Source: an uncultured Bacteroides sp.
GTDB taxonomy: Bacteria; Bacteroidota; Bacteroidia; Bacteroidales; Bacteroidaceae
Reading direction: 5' to 3'
DNA length: 64,000 bases
Assembly (NCBI GenBank): GCA_944321465.1
Contig: CALULL010000014.1
Coordinates: 1 to 64,000 of the forward strand
The position numbers and the translations under genes are program-made. Of the stretch, positions 19,013 to 27,129 are shown piece after piece; position 1 is the first letter of the stretch, and every line of letters starts with the position of its first letter. The notes beneath the pieces were generated by a model. That model had not been told where the DNA came from and did no database searches. It saw nothing but the letters and a program-made list of their open reading frames with translations.

Positions 19013-19110
19013 TTCGACCCCTTCGGGGCCGTGTGCAGTGTGGTGTCTCTTTATCCGGGGGTTCGCTTCGCTCACACCCCGGCTAAGCATGGTTGGACCC
19101 CTTCGGGGCC
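19013..19110 (+). repeat. 98-bp triple-hairpin repeat, copy 6
   Basis: Equivalent of copy 4 in the second tandem unit. The core loop here reads TTCGCTTCGCTCACA. Confidence 0.85.
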
Positions 19111-19307
19111 CGCCTGTCCTCGGAGGGGTATGCCGGATGGGTGGCGGGGAGGGGAACCTGTGTAGGGGCGGTGCTTGCAGTCGCCCGCATCCTGCGCGTG
19201 GCATGTGTGTGGCCTATCTCATTGGGCGGTGGCCAGCCCCACTCTTACGATGGCCGGGTATCTGGCAGGTGTTCTATATCGCAGGGGAGGGACCTCGCAG
19301 GACGTGC

Positions 19308-19406
19308 GGCCCCGAAGGGGTCGAATTATGCTTAGCCGGGGTGTGAGCGAAGCGAACCCCCGGATAGGTCGGACACCACACTGCACGCGGCCCCGAAGGG
19401 GTCGAA
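19308..19406 (-). repeat. 98-bp triple-hairpin repeat, copy 7
   Basis: Equivalent of copy 5 in the second tandem unit, inverted relative to copy 6. Confidence 0.85.
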
Positions 19407-19627
19407 TGCATAAGGAAACGTCACTGCCATGCCTTTCCTATTCGTTTGCTGTAGGTATCTGTGGTTAGGTCTGCGGTGGTGTCTGCAATGGGCAGGGCGG
19501 GGGTAAGCCCGCTGCTAAGGGGATGGATTAGCTTGCGTGGTCGCTTCTTGTGTGCTGTTCGATCCCTCTGGGGCTGCGTGTCCTTTCGTCCTGTTCTCAC
19601 TCTGCTGGGGCTTTGTTGAGGTGCCCG

Positions 19628-19715
19628 GGGGCAGACCTGTGCCTATGCGCGGGCAGACCTGTGGCAGCGGGCGGGCATAGGTCTGCCTCCGCGCTGGCAC
19701 AGGTCTGCTCTGCGG
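19628..19715. repeat. Repeat family 3 cluster
   Basis: GGGCAGACCTGTG occurs twice (one copy reads GGGGCAGACCTGTG), followed by the inverse forms CATAGGTCTGCC and GCACAGGTCTGC. It lies just past the stop codon of gldN, which reads leftward. Confidence 0.65.
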
Positions 19716-19739
19716 GTATGTGGGGGATGTGTGTGGCGG

Positions 19740-20870
19740 TTAGTGCCGTTGCCGACGTACCGAGGCTTTGGGTGCTGCCGAGCTGCGGCGCGAGGAGCGC
19801 GACGAGGAGGCTTTGCTCGATGTGCTCTTGCTCTTCTTGCGGCGTTCGGCCTTGGTGGCCTTCTGCTCCTGAGCCGGCTCCTCGGCTTCGGTGGCCTCTT
19901 CCTGCGTGTCGTCTTGTGTCGGCTCGTTGTTTTGGGCGGCCTCGGTGTCGTCCTTCTGGCGTTTGCGGCGTGAGGTGCGCTTCTCCTCGGCCTGCTCGTC
20001 GGCAGCGGTGTCTACGTCGGTAGTGTCGTTCTCGTCCACGTAGTCCGAGCCGTAGAGCACGCGTTCGAAGTCGGTCAGTTGCTTCTCGATGCGCTGCTGC
20101 TCGGCTGTCATGGCACTGTCGGTGGGGCAGTACTGGGCCAGGGTGCGGTTTTGCAGGTTGGTCACCTTGTAGATGTCGCCTTCGTAGAGGCGCGAGGCGA
20201 AGAAGTTGTCCCAGGTGTTGTTGGCGGCGTTGTTGTAGTCGCTCATCATCACGGGTTTCTCGGCCAGGTAGGGAGCGAGGTCCTTGTAGTCAATCCAGAA
20301 CATTGGCATCGTGACGGGTTCGGAGCTGAATACTTCCGTGCGGTGCATCACCGGGCAGAGGGCCGTCACGACGGTGCCGTAGGTGGAGGTGCGCTGGTCG
20401 AAGTACCACACTTCCTTGATGAAGTAGCTTTGTACGTCGGCCGAGGGGATGTCGCTGTTGTGTATGGAGATGACGCTGTCGCGGCGGTTGGCCACCTTTT
20501 TCAGCTCGTAGTATATCTGGAAGCGGTCGAGTACGTCGCGGAAGGTCGTTTTGTAGCTTTCCTGGAAGTGCTCGGTGCCGTCGAGCTGGTACTCGTAGGC
20601 GGGTATTTTGTTCTGTGCCAGCAGCCGGAAGATGGTGGTGAAGAGGTTCATGCGGTCGCCCTGCGGCTCGGTGGGGAAGTAGAGCGCGCCATTGGCATCC
20701 TTGGTGAGGTCGAGGGTGCGGTAGACTTCGCGCATCCACACGAGGTCGGCGGGCAGCGGCTCCGACGAGGGGTAGGGGCGTTTGGCCTGTGGTTGTTGTT
20801 GCGCCTGTGCGGCGGTGGCGGCCAGCAGGAGGAGGGCCAGTGCGAGTATAGGTTTGTGAAGCAGTTTCAT
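19740..20870 (-). CDS. gldN: T9SS ring/motor-associated protein GldN (PorN)
   Basis: 376 residues; last gene of the leftward porP-gldK-gldL-gldM-gldN run. GldN/PorN is a periplasmic protein that binds GldM and, with GldK, forms a ring under the outer membrane that is needed for type IX secretion. A signal peptide (about 1-23, ending AQAQ) and the conserved block SYFIKEVWYFDQRTSTYGT with the LCPVM segment support this call. The C-terminal 110 residues are low-complexity: acidic, then Lys/Arg/Ser-rich (SKSTSSKASSSRSSRR). This tail lies beyond the usual conserved domain and probably is not structured. Confidence 0.95.
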   Translation of the reverse strand: MKLLHKPILALALLLLAATAAQAQQQPQAKRPYPSSEPLPADLVWMREVYRTLDLTKDANGALYFPTEPQGDRMNLFTTIFRLLAQNKIPAYEYQLDGTEHFQESYKTTFRDVLDRFQIYYELKKVANRRDSVISIHNSDIPSADVQSYFIKEVWYFDQRTSTYGTVVTALCPVMHRTEVFSSEPVTMPMFWIDYKDLAPYLAEKPVMMSDYNNAANNTWDNFFASRLYEGDIYKVTNLQNRTLAQYCPTDSAMTAEQQRIEKQLTDFERVLYGSDYVDENDTTDVDTAADEQAEEKRTSRRKRQKDDTEAAQNNEPTQDDTQEEATEAEEPAQEQKATKAERRKKSKSTSSKASSSRSSRRSSAAPKASVRRQRH

Positions 20871-20903
20871 GTTCTCTCTGTGTTTATGTGGTGTGTGTTC
20901 TTA

Positions 20904-22466
20904 TCAGTTGACGATGACTTCGAGGGTGGTGGGCAGGAGGCGTTCCACGCCGTCGGGTCCTATGGCTCTTACGCGGGAGATGTAGAAGCGTTTGCCGCGC
21001 GAAAGGCGGCGGAACATGTCCTTCTGTCGTTGGGAGAAGGAGGCTCCGGCCGATACTTCGGGCACGGCGTTGCCCATGTTGTCGTAGAACACGGTCTCGA
21101 AGCTGAGTACGCGGAAGTCGATGTTGAGCAGCCCGTCGTCGATGGCGGCCACAATGCCGGGCGTGTTCATCAGCACGGCTTTTGGCAGCCCGGTTCCTCC
21201 CCGGTAGCGCTTGGGTGTGCCCTGGTCGGTGTACTCGATGAAGGGCGAGGGGTCGGGCAGTGCCCGCACGCGGTAGGCGTAGTCGCCCATCGATTGCGTG
21301 CGCCCGTTGACGGTGGCCGTGACGTGTATCACTGCGTCCTGGCCGATGACTTCGGGCCGTGCCACGTATCCGGCCCCGCTCCGCGTCAGGGTGCCGTTGG
21401 ACATGGTGGCCTGCACCTGGCCGGGCGGTACGCCGGGCACCGAGACGCTGATGGGGTTGTCGTATCCGGCGTAGAGGACGTTCATCAGCGTGGCCGAGAC
21501 GGTGGCCGACGGCTCTACGACGGTGTACTTCTGGGAGAACTCGCGGCGCAGTATGTTGCCGTCGCCTTGTGTCAGTTCCAGGTAGCCGTCGAGGGTGAAG
21601 TCGCCCGTCGCGTTGCTTGGTATCTCGAACCAGCCGTCCTTTTCCTCGGGCAGCTGCTTGCCGCCGATGTAGATGGCGGGGCGTTGGGTGGAGTCGACGG
21701 CGGCCAGTATGATGCGTCCGCTGTAGGCTCCGCCGCGCACGACGTTCTGCGAGGTGGGTATGACGTAGGCATCGAGCTGGTTGACGCGCACGTCTTGCAT
21801 GTCGGTGTTCTGTGTCAGCAAGTGCAGCACCTCGCCCTCGGCATAGCGTATGTCGCTCTGCAGCTTGGTGAGGAGTGTTATGGCGGCGGCCACGGGGGTG
21901 TTCTCGAAGAGGTATTCCTGCCAGTTGCGCTTGCCTTCGGACAGGGGGTTGCGCGGCACGGTGGTGCTGAGGTTTTCGGAGATGGTCTCGCGCTGCACCG
22001 AGTCGGTGACAAAGGACAGCATCTCGTCTCGGAAGTAGTTGATGCGCTCATAGAGCCGCTGGCCTTCGCCCCGTCGCGGTGCCAGCATGACGAAGGAGGC
22101 GGCTTCGAGGTCTTCCCGGTTGACGATGTTGTCCACGTCGGCATCTCTGCCGTCGGCCTGGCGGGCTATGCGTAGCTTCAGGTCGTCCACGTACTCGTAG
22201 AGCGAGTCGGCCATCTGCTTGACGTGGGTAGCCTTTTCGAGCCAAGGGCCAATCTTCTCCGGGTTGAGTTCGTTCGCTCCGCTCAGGTCGCTGTAGAGGG
22301 CGCGGTTTTGTATGGTGGAGTTGGCCGTCGTGCGCGAGAGGCTTTCTTCGACGATGGAGAAGCCGTTCAGCACGTCCGATGAGACGTTGAGTGCCAGCAA
22401 CGCCATAAGGACGATATACATCAGGTTTATCATCTTCTGGCGCGGGGAGTCCGGGTTCACATTCAT
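20904..22466 (-). CDS. gldM: T9SS motor protein GldM (PorM)
   Basis: 520 residues. GldM forms, with GldL, the inner-membrane proton-driven motor of the T9SS; its long periplasmic part reaches up to the GldK/GldN ring. The protein opens with a cytoplasmic MNVNPDSPRQKMINLM and one transmembrane helix (about residues 14-35, YIVLMALLALNVSSDVL). Extended periplasmic domains follow, as expected for the family. The length is typical. The gene starts 111 bp after the end of gldL and ends 33 bp before gldN. Confidence 0.96.
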   Translation of the reverse strand: MNVNPDSPRQKMINLMYIVLMALLALNVSSDVLNGFSIVEESLSRTTANSTIQNRALYSDLSGANELNPEKIGPWLEKATHVKQMADSLYEYVDDLKLRIARQADGRDADVDNIVNREDLEAASFVMLAPRRGEGQRLYERINYFRDEMLSFVTDSVQRETISENLSTTVPRNPLSEGKRNWQEYLFENTPVAAAITLLTKLQSDIRYAEGEVLHLLTQNTDMQDVRVNQLDAYVIPTSQNVVRGGAYSGRIILAAVDSTQRPAIYIGGKQLPEEKDGWFEIPSNATGDFTLDGYLELTQGDGNILRREFSQKYTVVEPSATVSATLMNVLYAGYDNPISVSVPGVPPGQVQATMSNGTLTRSGAGYVARPEVIGQDAVIHVTATVNGRTQSMGDYAYRVRALPDPSPFIEYTDQGTPKRYRGGTGLPKAVLMNTPGIVAAIDDGLLNIDFRVLSFETVFYDNMGNAVPEVSAGASFSQRQKDMFRRLSRGKRFYISRVRAIGPDGVERLLPTTLEVIVN

Positions 22467-22577
22467 GGAAATATCTGCTTACTGGTTGTTTTCTTTATAG
22501 TGTTGTTGCGTTCCGGGGCATTGCTGTCCGGGCGGGTTTCCGGCTCCGGGCCGGGCGGCCGCTGCTGCGTGCGCGGG

Positions 22578-23492
22578 CTACTTGGTGCGTGCGGCATCGA
22601 GCATACGCGTGTAGATGGCGTTCAGCTCCTCTATCTGCCGCGCCAGCTTGCGTGTCTCCTCGTGCACCTGGTCTATGGTGCCCATCTGGGCGCTGGCACT
22701 GCGCAGCTGTACCTCGTAGATGGCGTTGATGCTTGTCAGGTTGCGCTGTAGCAGGGCCATCTGGTCGGCATCTTTCGACAGGACATCGGCTTGCGAGGTG
22801 AAGCGGGAGAGCATCTCGGTCATCTCTTTGAGTTGTGCAACGTAGGCTTGGGTCGTCTCCTCCATTTCGGTGGTGAAGACGGGCGACAGGGCCGGAACTT
22901 CGGGCGCGGGTTGCTGGGCTGCCGGTGGCGGCGGCGTGGGCGATGTCATCACCACGCCCTCGGGCTGCAGGTCGACGGGGACGAACTGCGGCCCGGCGGG
23001 TTGCTGCTGTTGCGGTCCGGCGGCGGTTGTTGCCATGCCCGGGGCGGCGGGACCTCCGGTGGCGGCTACTTGTATGCCTCCGCCGTTGCCAAACACGATT
23101 GGCTCGCCTGCAAAGGCTTGTCCCTCGGCAGGCTCTTCGCCTGTGGCACTGGCGGCAGCGGCTGCGTCGTCGGCAGGGGCGTTGCCTCCGCCTCCCACTA
23201 CCAGCACGCCTCCGGTGGCTGCGGGGATAGCCTTAGGCTCTTTCTTGGGCAGGTCGAAGCCCGAGATGATGAACACCAGCACCTCGGTGCCCATACCCAG
23301 CCACAGCATGAGGTTGGCTCCCGGCAGGTGGGTCAGTTTGAAGAGCGTGCCTGCTATGACTACGGCTGCGCCCCAGCTGTAGGCGTAGTTCATGTACACT
23401 TTGCCGCGATAGCTCGACATGAACTCTTGCATACGCCGGCCAATGGTTTTCTTCCGTTCTACCTTGTTGTTGCTATCTTTGTTGTCTGCCAT
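22578..23492 (-). CDS. gldL: T9SS motor protein GldL (PorL)
   Basis: 304 residues. GldL is the membrane partner of GldM in the T9SS motor and carries two transmembrane helices. They are visible at about 31-52 (YAYSWGAAVVIAGTLFKL) and 58-78 (LMLWLGMGTEVLVFIISGF), with an acidic Glu in the second helix. A Pro/Ala/Gly-rich linker of about 110 residues follows, then a C-terminal coiled-coil-like segment (about 205-300). The linker is longer than I would expect for the family and contains runs of Pro and Gln. Confidence 0.95.
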   Translation of the reverse strand: MADNKDSNNKVERKKTIGRRMQEFMSSYRGKVYMNYAYSWGAAVVIAGTLFKLTHLPGANLMLWLGMGTEVLVFIISGFDLPKKEPKAIPAATGGVLVVGGGGNAPADDAAAAASATGEEPAEGQAFAGEPIVFGNGGGIQVAATGGPAAPGMATTAAGPQQQQPAGPQFVPVDLQPEGVVMTSPTPPPPAAQQPAPEVPALSPVFTTEMEETTQAYVAQLKEMTEMLSRFTSQADVLSKDADQMALLQRNLTSINAIYEVQLRSASAQMGTIDQVHEETRKLARQIEELNAIYTRMLDAARTK

Positions 23493-23531
23493 ATTCTTTG
23501 TTGCTCTTTAGGTGTTTTTCCTTGTTTCCTT

Positions 23532-24965
23532 TTATTTCTTCTTGCCTGGGCCTACCACCGTGCGCACGCAGCGGAAGCCGATGTAGGAGTGTTGCTCGTT
23601 TTGGTAATCCCACGTGCGGGCATCGGAGCGGATGAAGGCGTTCACGTCCTTCCACGAGCCGCCCCTTACCACCTTTTTCTTCAGTCCGTAGGGGTCTTCT
23701 CTGGTGGCTTTGTAGAGCACCTCGGGGTTGAGGTCGTTGCCCAGCGTCACTCCTCCTTCGGTGTAGGCATCAGAGGTCCATTCGGCCACGTTGCCCGCCA
23801 TGTCGTAGAGGCCGTTGGAGTTTGGCGAGTAGCTGCCCACGCGGTTGGTGATGAGCGTCCCGTCCAGCGTGTAGTTGCCTTTGCCGGGCTTGTAGTTGGC
23901 ACTGTAGCAGCCGTTCTCGTCCTTGGTGTCCTCGCTTTTCCAGGGGAAGTAGTTGTCCTCCAGGCCGCGTGCGGCAAACTCCCATTCGGCCTCGGTGGGC
24001 AGGCGGTAGCGTTGTATGTAGCGTGCCTGTCCGCGCAGACCGGCCAGCAGGTAGTTGGTGCGCCACACGCAGAAGGCGTTGGCCTGCTCCCAGCTTACGC
24101 CCACTATGGGGTAGTCGTTGTAGGCCGGGTGGCTGAAGTACATCTGCATGTATTGTTCGTTGTTGGCTCTTGGGAAGTCGTTCACCCAGCACGTAGTGTC
24201 GGGGTAGATGTTGATGATGTAGCTGTTCAGGAAGTCCCATTCGCTGCTCAGGGGGCGGGTGATGGTCTCGTTGACGATGTTGCCTTCGTCGTCGATGTAG
24301 GCGGTGTCCTTGGTTATCATCACCACTTCCTCGTCGTCGGGGTTGATGTCGGTGTTCTTGTTGCGTTCGGCAGGGTTGAGGCGGTTGCGGCGTTTGGCGG
24401 CTTCCACGTAGTCGTACACTTCGTAGTAGTAGTTCATCTGCGAGGCATCGAGCATCAGCGTCCCATCCACCGGGTGTCGGCGGTAGACGCTCTGTATGGC
24501 CAGTTGCTCGTCCTCGGTGGCGCGTTTCCAAGGGATAGGGCGCGCCCAGTTGAGGTAGGGCTTGATGGGGTTTCCTTCGCGGTCTTCCTCTATCTTGTAG
24601 AGTTCGTTGCCGCCGTAGGCCGGGTCGGCCAGGCGTTCGCGGATGATGGAGTCGCGCACCCAGTAGACAAACTGCCGGTACTCGGCTACGGTGACTTCGG
24701 TCTCGTCCATCCAGAAGGACTCGATGGAGATGTCGCGCGTAGGCACCGACGTGCCCCACAGTGAGTCTTGCTCCTCGGGCCCCATCTTGAGCGAGCCGCG
24801 CTGCACCAGCACCATGCCGTAGGGGGTGGGTTCGTTCCATATCATCGAGCTGCCCACGCCGGTCAGTTCGCCTCCGTTGCTCATAGAGCCTTGTGTCCCC
24901 ATGCACGAGGACAGCACGCAGGCGGCCAGCAGGGCTGCTCCGCCCCAGGCGTGACGCTTTTTCAT
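23532..24965 (-). CDS. gldK: T9SS lipoprotein GldK (PorK), formylglycine-generating-enzyme fold
   Basis: 477 residues from the ATG at 24965. GldK/PorK is an outer-membrane lipoprotein that forms the T9SS ring with GldN. The lipobox LSSC is at about residues 18-21. The body has the FGE-sulfatase fold (EFAARG, YDMAGNVAEWTSDAY, VRGGSWKDV, GFRCVRT), used here structurally. A start 18 bp upstream (24983) is possible, but the inner ATG gives a normal lipoprotein signal and has a purine-rich AAGGAAAGAGGA just before it. gldL follows after 39 bp. Confidence 0.94.
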   Translation of the reverse strand: MKKRHAWGGAALLAACVLSSCMGTQGSMSNGGELTGVGSSMIWNEPTPYGMVLVQRGSLKMGPEEQDSLWGTSVPTRDISIESFWMDETEVTVAEYRQFVYWVRDSIIRERLADPAYGGNELYKIEEDREGNPIKPYLNWARPIPWKRATEDEQLAIQSVYRRHPVDGTLMLDASQMNYYYEVYDYVEAAKRRNRLNPAERNKNTDINPDDEEVVMITKDTAYIDDEGNIVNETITRPLSSEWDFLNSYIINIYPDTTCWVNDFPRANNEQYMQMYFSHPAYNDYPIVGVSWEQANAFCVWRTNYLLAGLRGQARYIQRYRLPTEAEWEFAARGLEDNYFPWKSEDTKDENGCYSANYKPGKGNYTLDGTLITNRVGSYSPNSNGLYDMAGNVAEWTSDAYTEGGVTLGNDLNPEVLYKATREDPYGLKKKVVRGGSWKDVNAFIRSDARTWDYQNEQHSYIGFRCVRTVVGPGKKK

Positions 24966-25074
24966 TCCTCTTTCCTTACTCATATATGTCGTTTATGCGG
25001 TTGCTTTGTCCATAAGTTGCTGCGCCTTGGCGCACACGCAGGCTCTCCGCCTGTGCCCTTGCGTGGCGGACGGC

Positions 25075-26028
25075 CTACAAGATGCGGATGCTCTTGTGCA
25101 GGTTGCGGCTCTTCTTGAACTTGCTCAGGTCCAGCGAGTAGCCAACCATCAGCTCGTGGGTGCCGCTCTCGGCCCCGATGGCCGAGGTGTACATCTCGTA
25201 GGCATAGCCGAAGTTGAGGCTGCCCACCTTCAGTCCGATGCTGGCACCCACCGACGTGCCCGGCGAGTAGGTCAGTGCGCCGCTCAGCACACGCGAGCGA
25301 AAGGTGTAGAGCACCCGTCCCGTCAGGTCCACCCGGTAAGAGGTGAGGTCGGTCTGCACGTGGCACAGTGGCTGTATGGAAAGTAACGGGTTGCGTGTCT
25401 TAATATTGTATCCGCCCGTGAAATAAAGTGCGGGTTTAACGTTCAGGTAGCTTTCGTCGCCCAGCATGAGCTGGGGCGATGTCAGGTGGTGGCCCGACAG
25501 GGCGACGAAGAACTTGGGGTGCGAGTAGTACAGTCCTGCGCCCAGGTCCAGCCCCATGCCGCTTTCTGCGGTGGCGGGGAAGGCTTCGTCGTTGTCCTCT
25601 TCGGGCAGCTCCAGGTCGGTGGGGTCGAACCCCGAGTTGAGCATCCCCACTTGTACGCCTATGCCCAGATGCCCTTTGCCCAGCTTGAGCTGATAGGCGT
25701 ATTGCAGCCAGAAACGCTGGTTGGAGAACAGGCCGATGCTCTCGTTGAAGAAGCCCGCCCCCGCCCCGTGCTTCTGCCCGAAGAGGGTGAAGGGCACGTC
25801 GGCACCGGCGTACATGGAGCCGGGCGCGTGGGTGAACCCCGTCAGTTGCAGGCTGTAGGCTCCTTGTATGCGCAGTTCGTTCGTCTTGCCTGCCCATGCC
25901 GGGTGATAGTAGCCCTCCACGCCCCAGTACTGGTTGAAGCGTGCGTCGAACTGTGCCCTTGCCGCGCCCACGCAGGCGAGCAGGACTGCAAGCAGCACGA
26001 CGGTGCGTATGGCTAAGACTTGTCTCAT
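25075..26028 (-). CDS. porP: PorP/SprF-type T9SS outer-membrane protein
   Basis: 317 residues with a signal peptide (about 1-25, ending ARAQ). PorP/SprF proteins are outer-membrane beta-barrels that connect the T9SS ring to cargo or anchor. Alternating hydrophobic strands, the early motif FDARFNQYWGVEGYYHPAWAG and a barrel-like C-terminal region match the family. It is the first gene of the leftward machinery run and precedes gldK by 109 bp. Its start lies 114 bp from the oppositely directed tRNA-Ser. Confidence 0.93.
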   Translation of the reverse strand: MRQVLAIRTVVLLAVLLACVGAARAQFDARFNQYWGVEGYYHPAWAGKTNELRIQGAYSLQLTGFTHAPGSMYAGADVPFTLFGQKHGAGAGFFNESIGLFSNQRFWLQYAYQLKLGKGHLGIGVQVGMLNSGFDPTDLELPEEDNDEAFPATAESGMGLDLGAGLYYSHPKFFVALSGHHLTSPQLMLGDESYLNVKPALYFTGGYNIKTRNPLLSIQPLCHVQTDLTSYRVDLTGRVLYTFRSRVLSGALTYSPGTSVGASIGLKVGSLNFGYAYEMYTSAIGAESGTHELMVGYSLDLSKFKKSRNLHKSIRIL

Positions 26029-26119
26029 CGCTAATAAAAACTAAGGAAAAGGGAAAAAATTGTGCTGTGCCCGGGCAAAAAAAACAGGGGAACTGTGTGG
26101 CGCGTAACGGAAAAAGCAT

Positions 26120-26127
26120 TACTTTTG
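26120..26127 (+). promoter_or_regulatory. Possible -7 box of tRNA-Ser
   Basis: TACTTTTG lies 15 bp upstream of the tRNA 5' end. I do not see a good -33 element at the right distance. Confidence 0.4.
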
Positions 26128-26141
26128 CGCCGTCAAACCGA

Positions 26142-26228
26142 GGAAAGATGCCGGAGTGGTCGATCGGGCCGCACTCGAAATGCGGTGAACGGGCAACTGT
26201 TCCCAGGGTTCGAATCCCTGTCTTTCCG
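26142..26228 (+). tRNA. tRNA-Ser (anticodon CGA)
   Basis: An 87-nt class II tRNA. The acceptor stem is GGAAAGA/TCTTTCC. The anticodon stem CCGCA/TGCGG encloses the loop CTCGAAA, with CGA at 26176-26178. A long variable arm and the T-arm CAGGGTTCGAATCCCTG are present. The 3' CCA is not encoded. It reads UCG codons. Confidence 0.96.
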
Positions 26229-26364
26229 CGAAGCGCAAGAGGCGTGCCTGGACGAAGCAAGTCGTCCGGGTGCGCCTCTTGCCTTTTGTCGCCGCCCCGC
26301 AGCCCAAGGCTGCGGGGCGGGTGGGGGTGGCATTCTCTTGCCGGTGGGCTTGTCGGGGGCTTTG

Positions 26365-26456
26365 GAGACGCACCTTTGTCCGCCGGGGAGTGCAGGTCTG
26401 CTGCCGGACGGGCAGACCTGTGCGGGCGCGGGAGCGGACCTGTGCCCCGCCGGAGG
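26365..26456. repeat. Repeat family 3 cluster
   Basis: CGCACCTTTGTCCGCC, GTGCAGGTCTGC, GGGCAGACCTGTGC and GCGGACCTGTGCCCC in a row. The gap 26229-26553 holds this cluster and no supported gene. TATCTTTG at 26511-26518 is a possible -7 box for the next gene. Confidence 0.6.
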
Positions 26457-26553
26457 CATTCCGGGGCATCAAAGGTGGCGGCGGGGATGGTTTTTCCGGG
26501 TAATTTGAACTATCTTTGCTGCGGTAGTTTTATCTCATTAAAAGAATGTTCGT

Positions 26554-27129
26554 ATGAAGATACTGGTTACTTACGCCGTTCAAGGCGAGTTTACGGAGTT
26601 GAGGTTTCCCGGCAAGCGCGGGGACGAGGAGGTGCAGGTGGGCTACCTGCGCACAGGCATAGGCAAGGTGAAGTCGGCCTACTATCTGGCCGAGGCCATA
26701 CGGAGCACGCAGCCCGACTTGGTGGTGAACATCGGCACGGCGGGTACGCTGACTCACCGCGTGGGCGAGGTGCTGGTGTGCCGACGCTTTGTCGACCGCG
26801 ACATGGAGCGGGTGAAGAACCTCGGGGTGGAGTGCGAGCTGAGCATGGCCGAGATGCTGGCCCAGCATGGCTACTGCACGGAGTGGCCGGGCGACGCGGT
26901 GTGCAACACGGGCGACTCGTTCCTGACTGCCGCCGAGGAGGTGCGCGGCGACGTGGTGGACATGGAAGCCTACGCGCAGGCTTTCGTGTGCCGTGCCCGC
27001 AAGGTGCCTTTTGTTTCCGTGAAGTGTGTCACTGACGTGCTCGGGCAGAACTCCGTGGCTCATTGGGAGGCCAAGCTGGCCGAGGCCCGGACGAGGCTGG
27101 GCCGCTTCTTTGCAGGCCGTGAAGTCTGA
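26554..27129 (+). CDS. Nucleoside phosphorylase / MTA-SAH nucleosidase-like protein
   Basis: 191 residues of the PNP/UDP phosphorylase superfamily; enzymes of this family split N-glycosidic bonds of nucleosides or of methylthioadenosine and S-adenosylhomocysteine. VVNIGTAGTL (about 63-72) and VVDMEAYAQAF (about 133-143) correspond to the conserved glycine-rich and Glu-containing substrate motifs, and CVTDVLG to the late Asp motif. It is shorter than a typical nucleosidase of about 230 residues, and the substrate cannot be told from sequence. The next gene overlaps its stop. Confidence 0.82.
   Translation: MKILVTYAVQGEFTELRFPGKRGDEEVQVGYLRTGIGKVKSAYYLAEAIRSTQPDLVVNIGTAGTLTHRVGEVLVCRRFVDRDMERVKNLGVECELSMAEMLAQHGYCTEWPGDAVCNTGDSFLTAAEEVRGDVVDMEAYAQAFVCRARKVPFVSVKCVTDVLGQNSVAHWEAKLAEARTRLGRFFAGREV

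Larger units (their letters stand above)
18470..19557. repeat. Tandem duplication of a 543-545 bp noncoding unit
   Basis: Unit 1 is 18470-19012 and unit 2 is 19013-19557; they match almost base for base, with scattered substitutions and a few single-base gaps. A third copy begins at 19558 with TTCGATCCCTCTGGGG but diverges within 20 bases. Each unit holds two 98-bp repeats facing each other (18470/18764 and 19013/19308), separated by about 200 bp with a TAGGGGCGG motif. The gap 18213-19739 has no supported gene. Confidence 0.9.

Noticed and set aside
18339-19468. Several short open frames in the 545-bp tandem units
   Set aside because: They appear only because the repeats are GC-rich; the two tandem copies break the frames in different ways.
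20079-22175. Rightward open frame opposite gldM and gldN
   Set aside because: It spans two well-supported genes and their gap, which no real gene would do.
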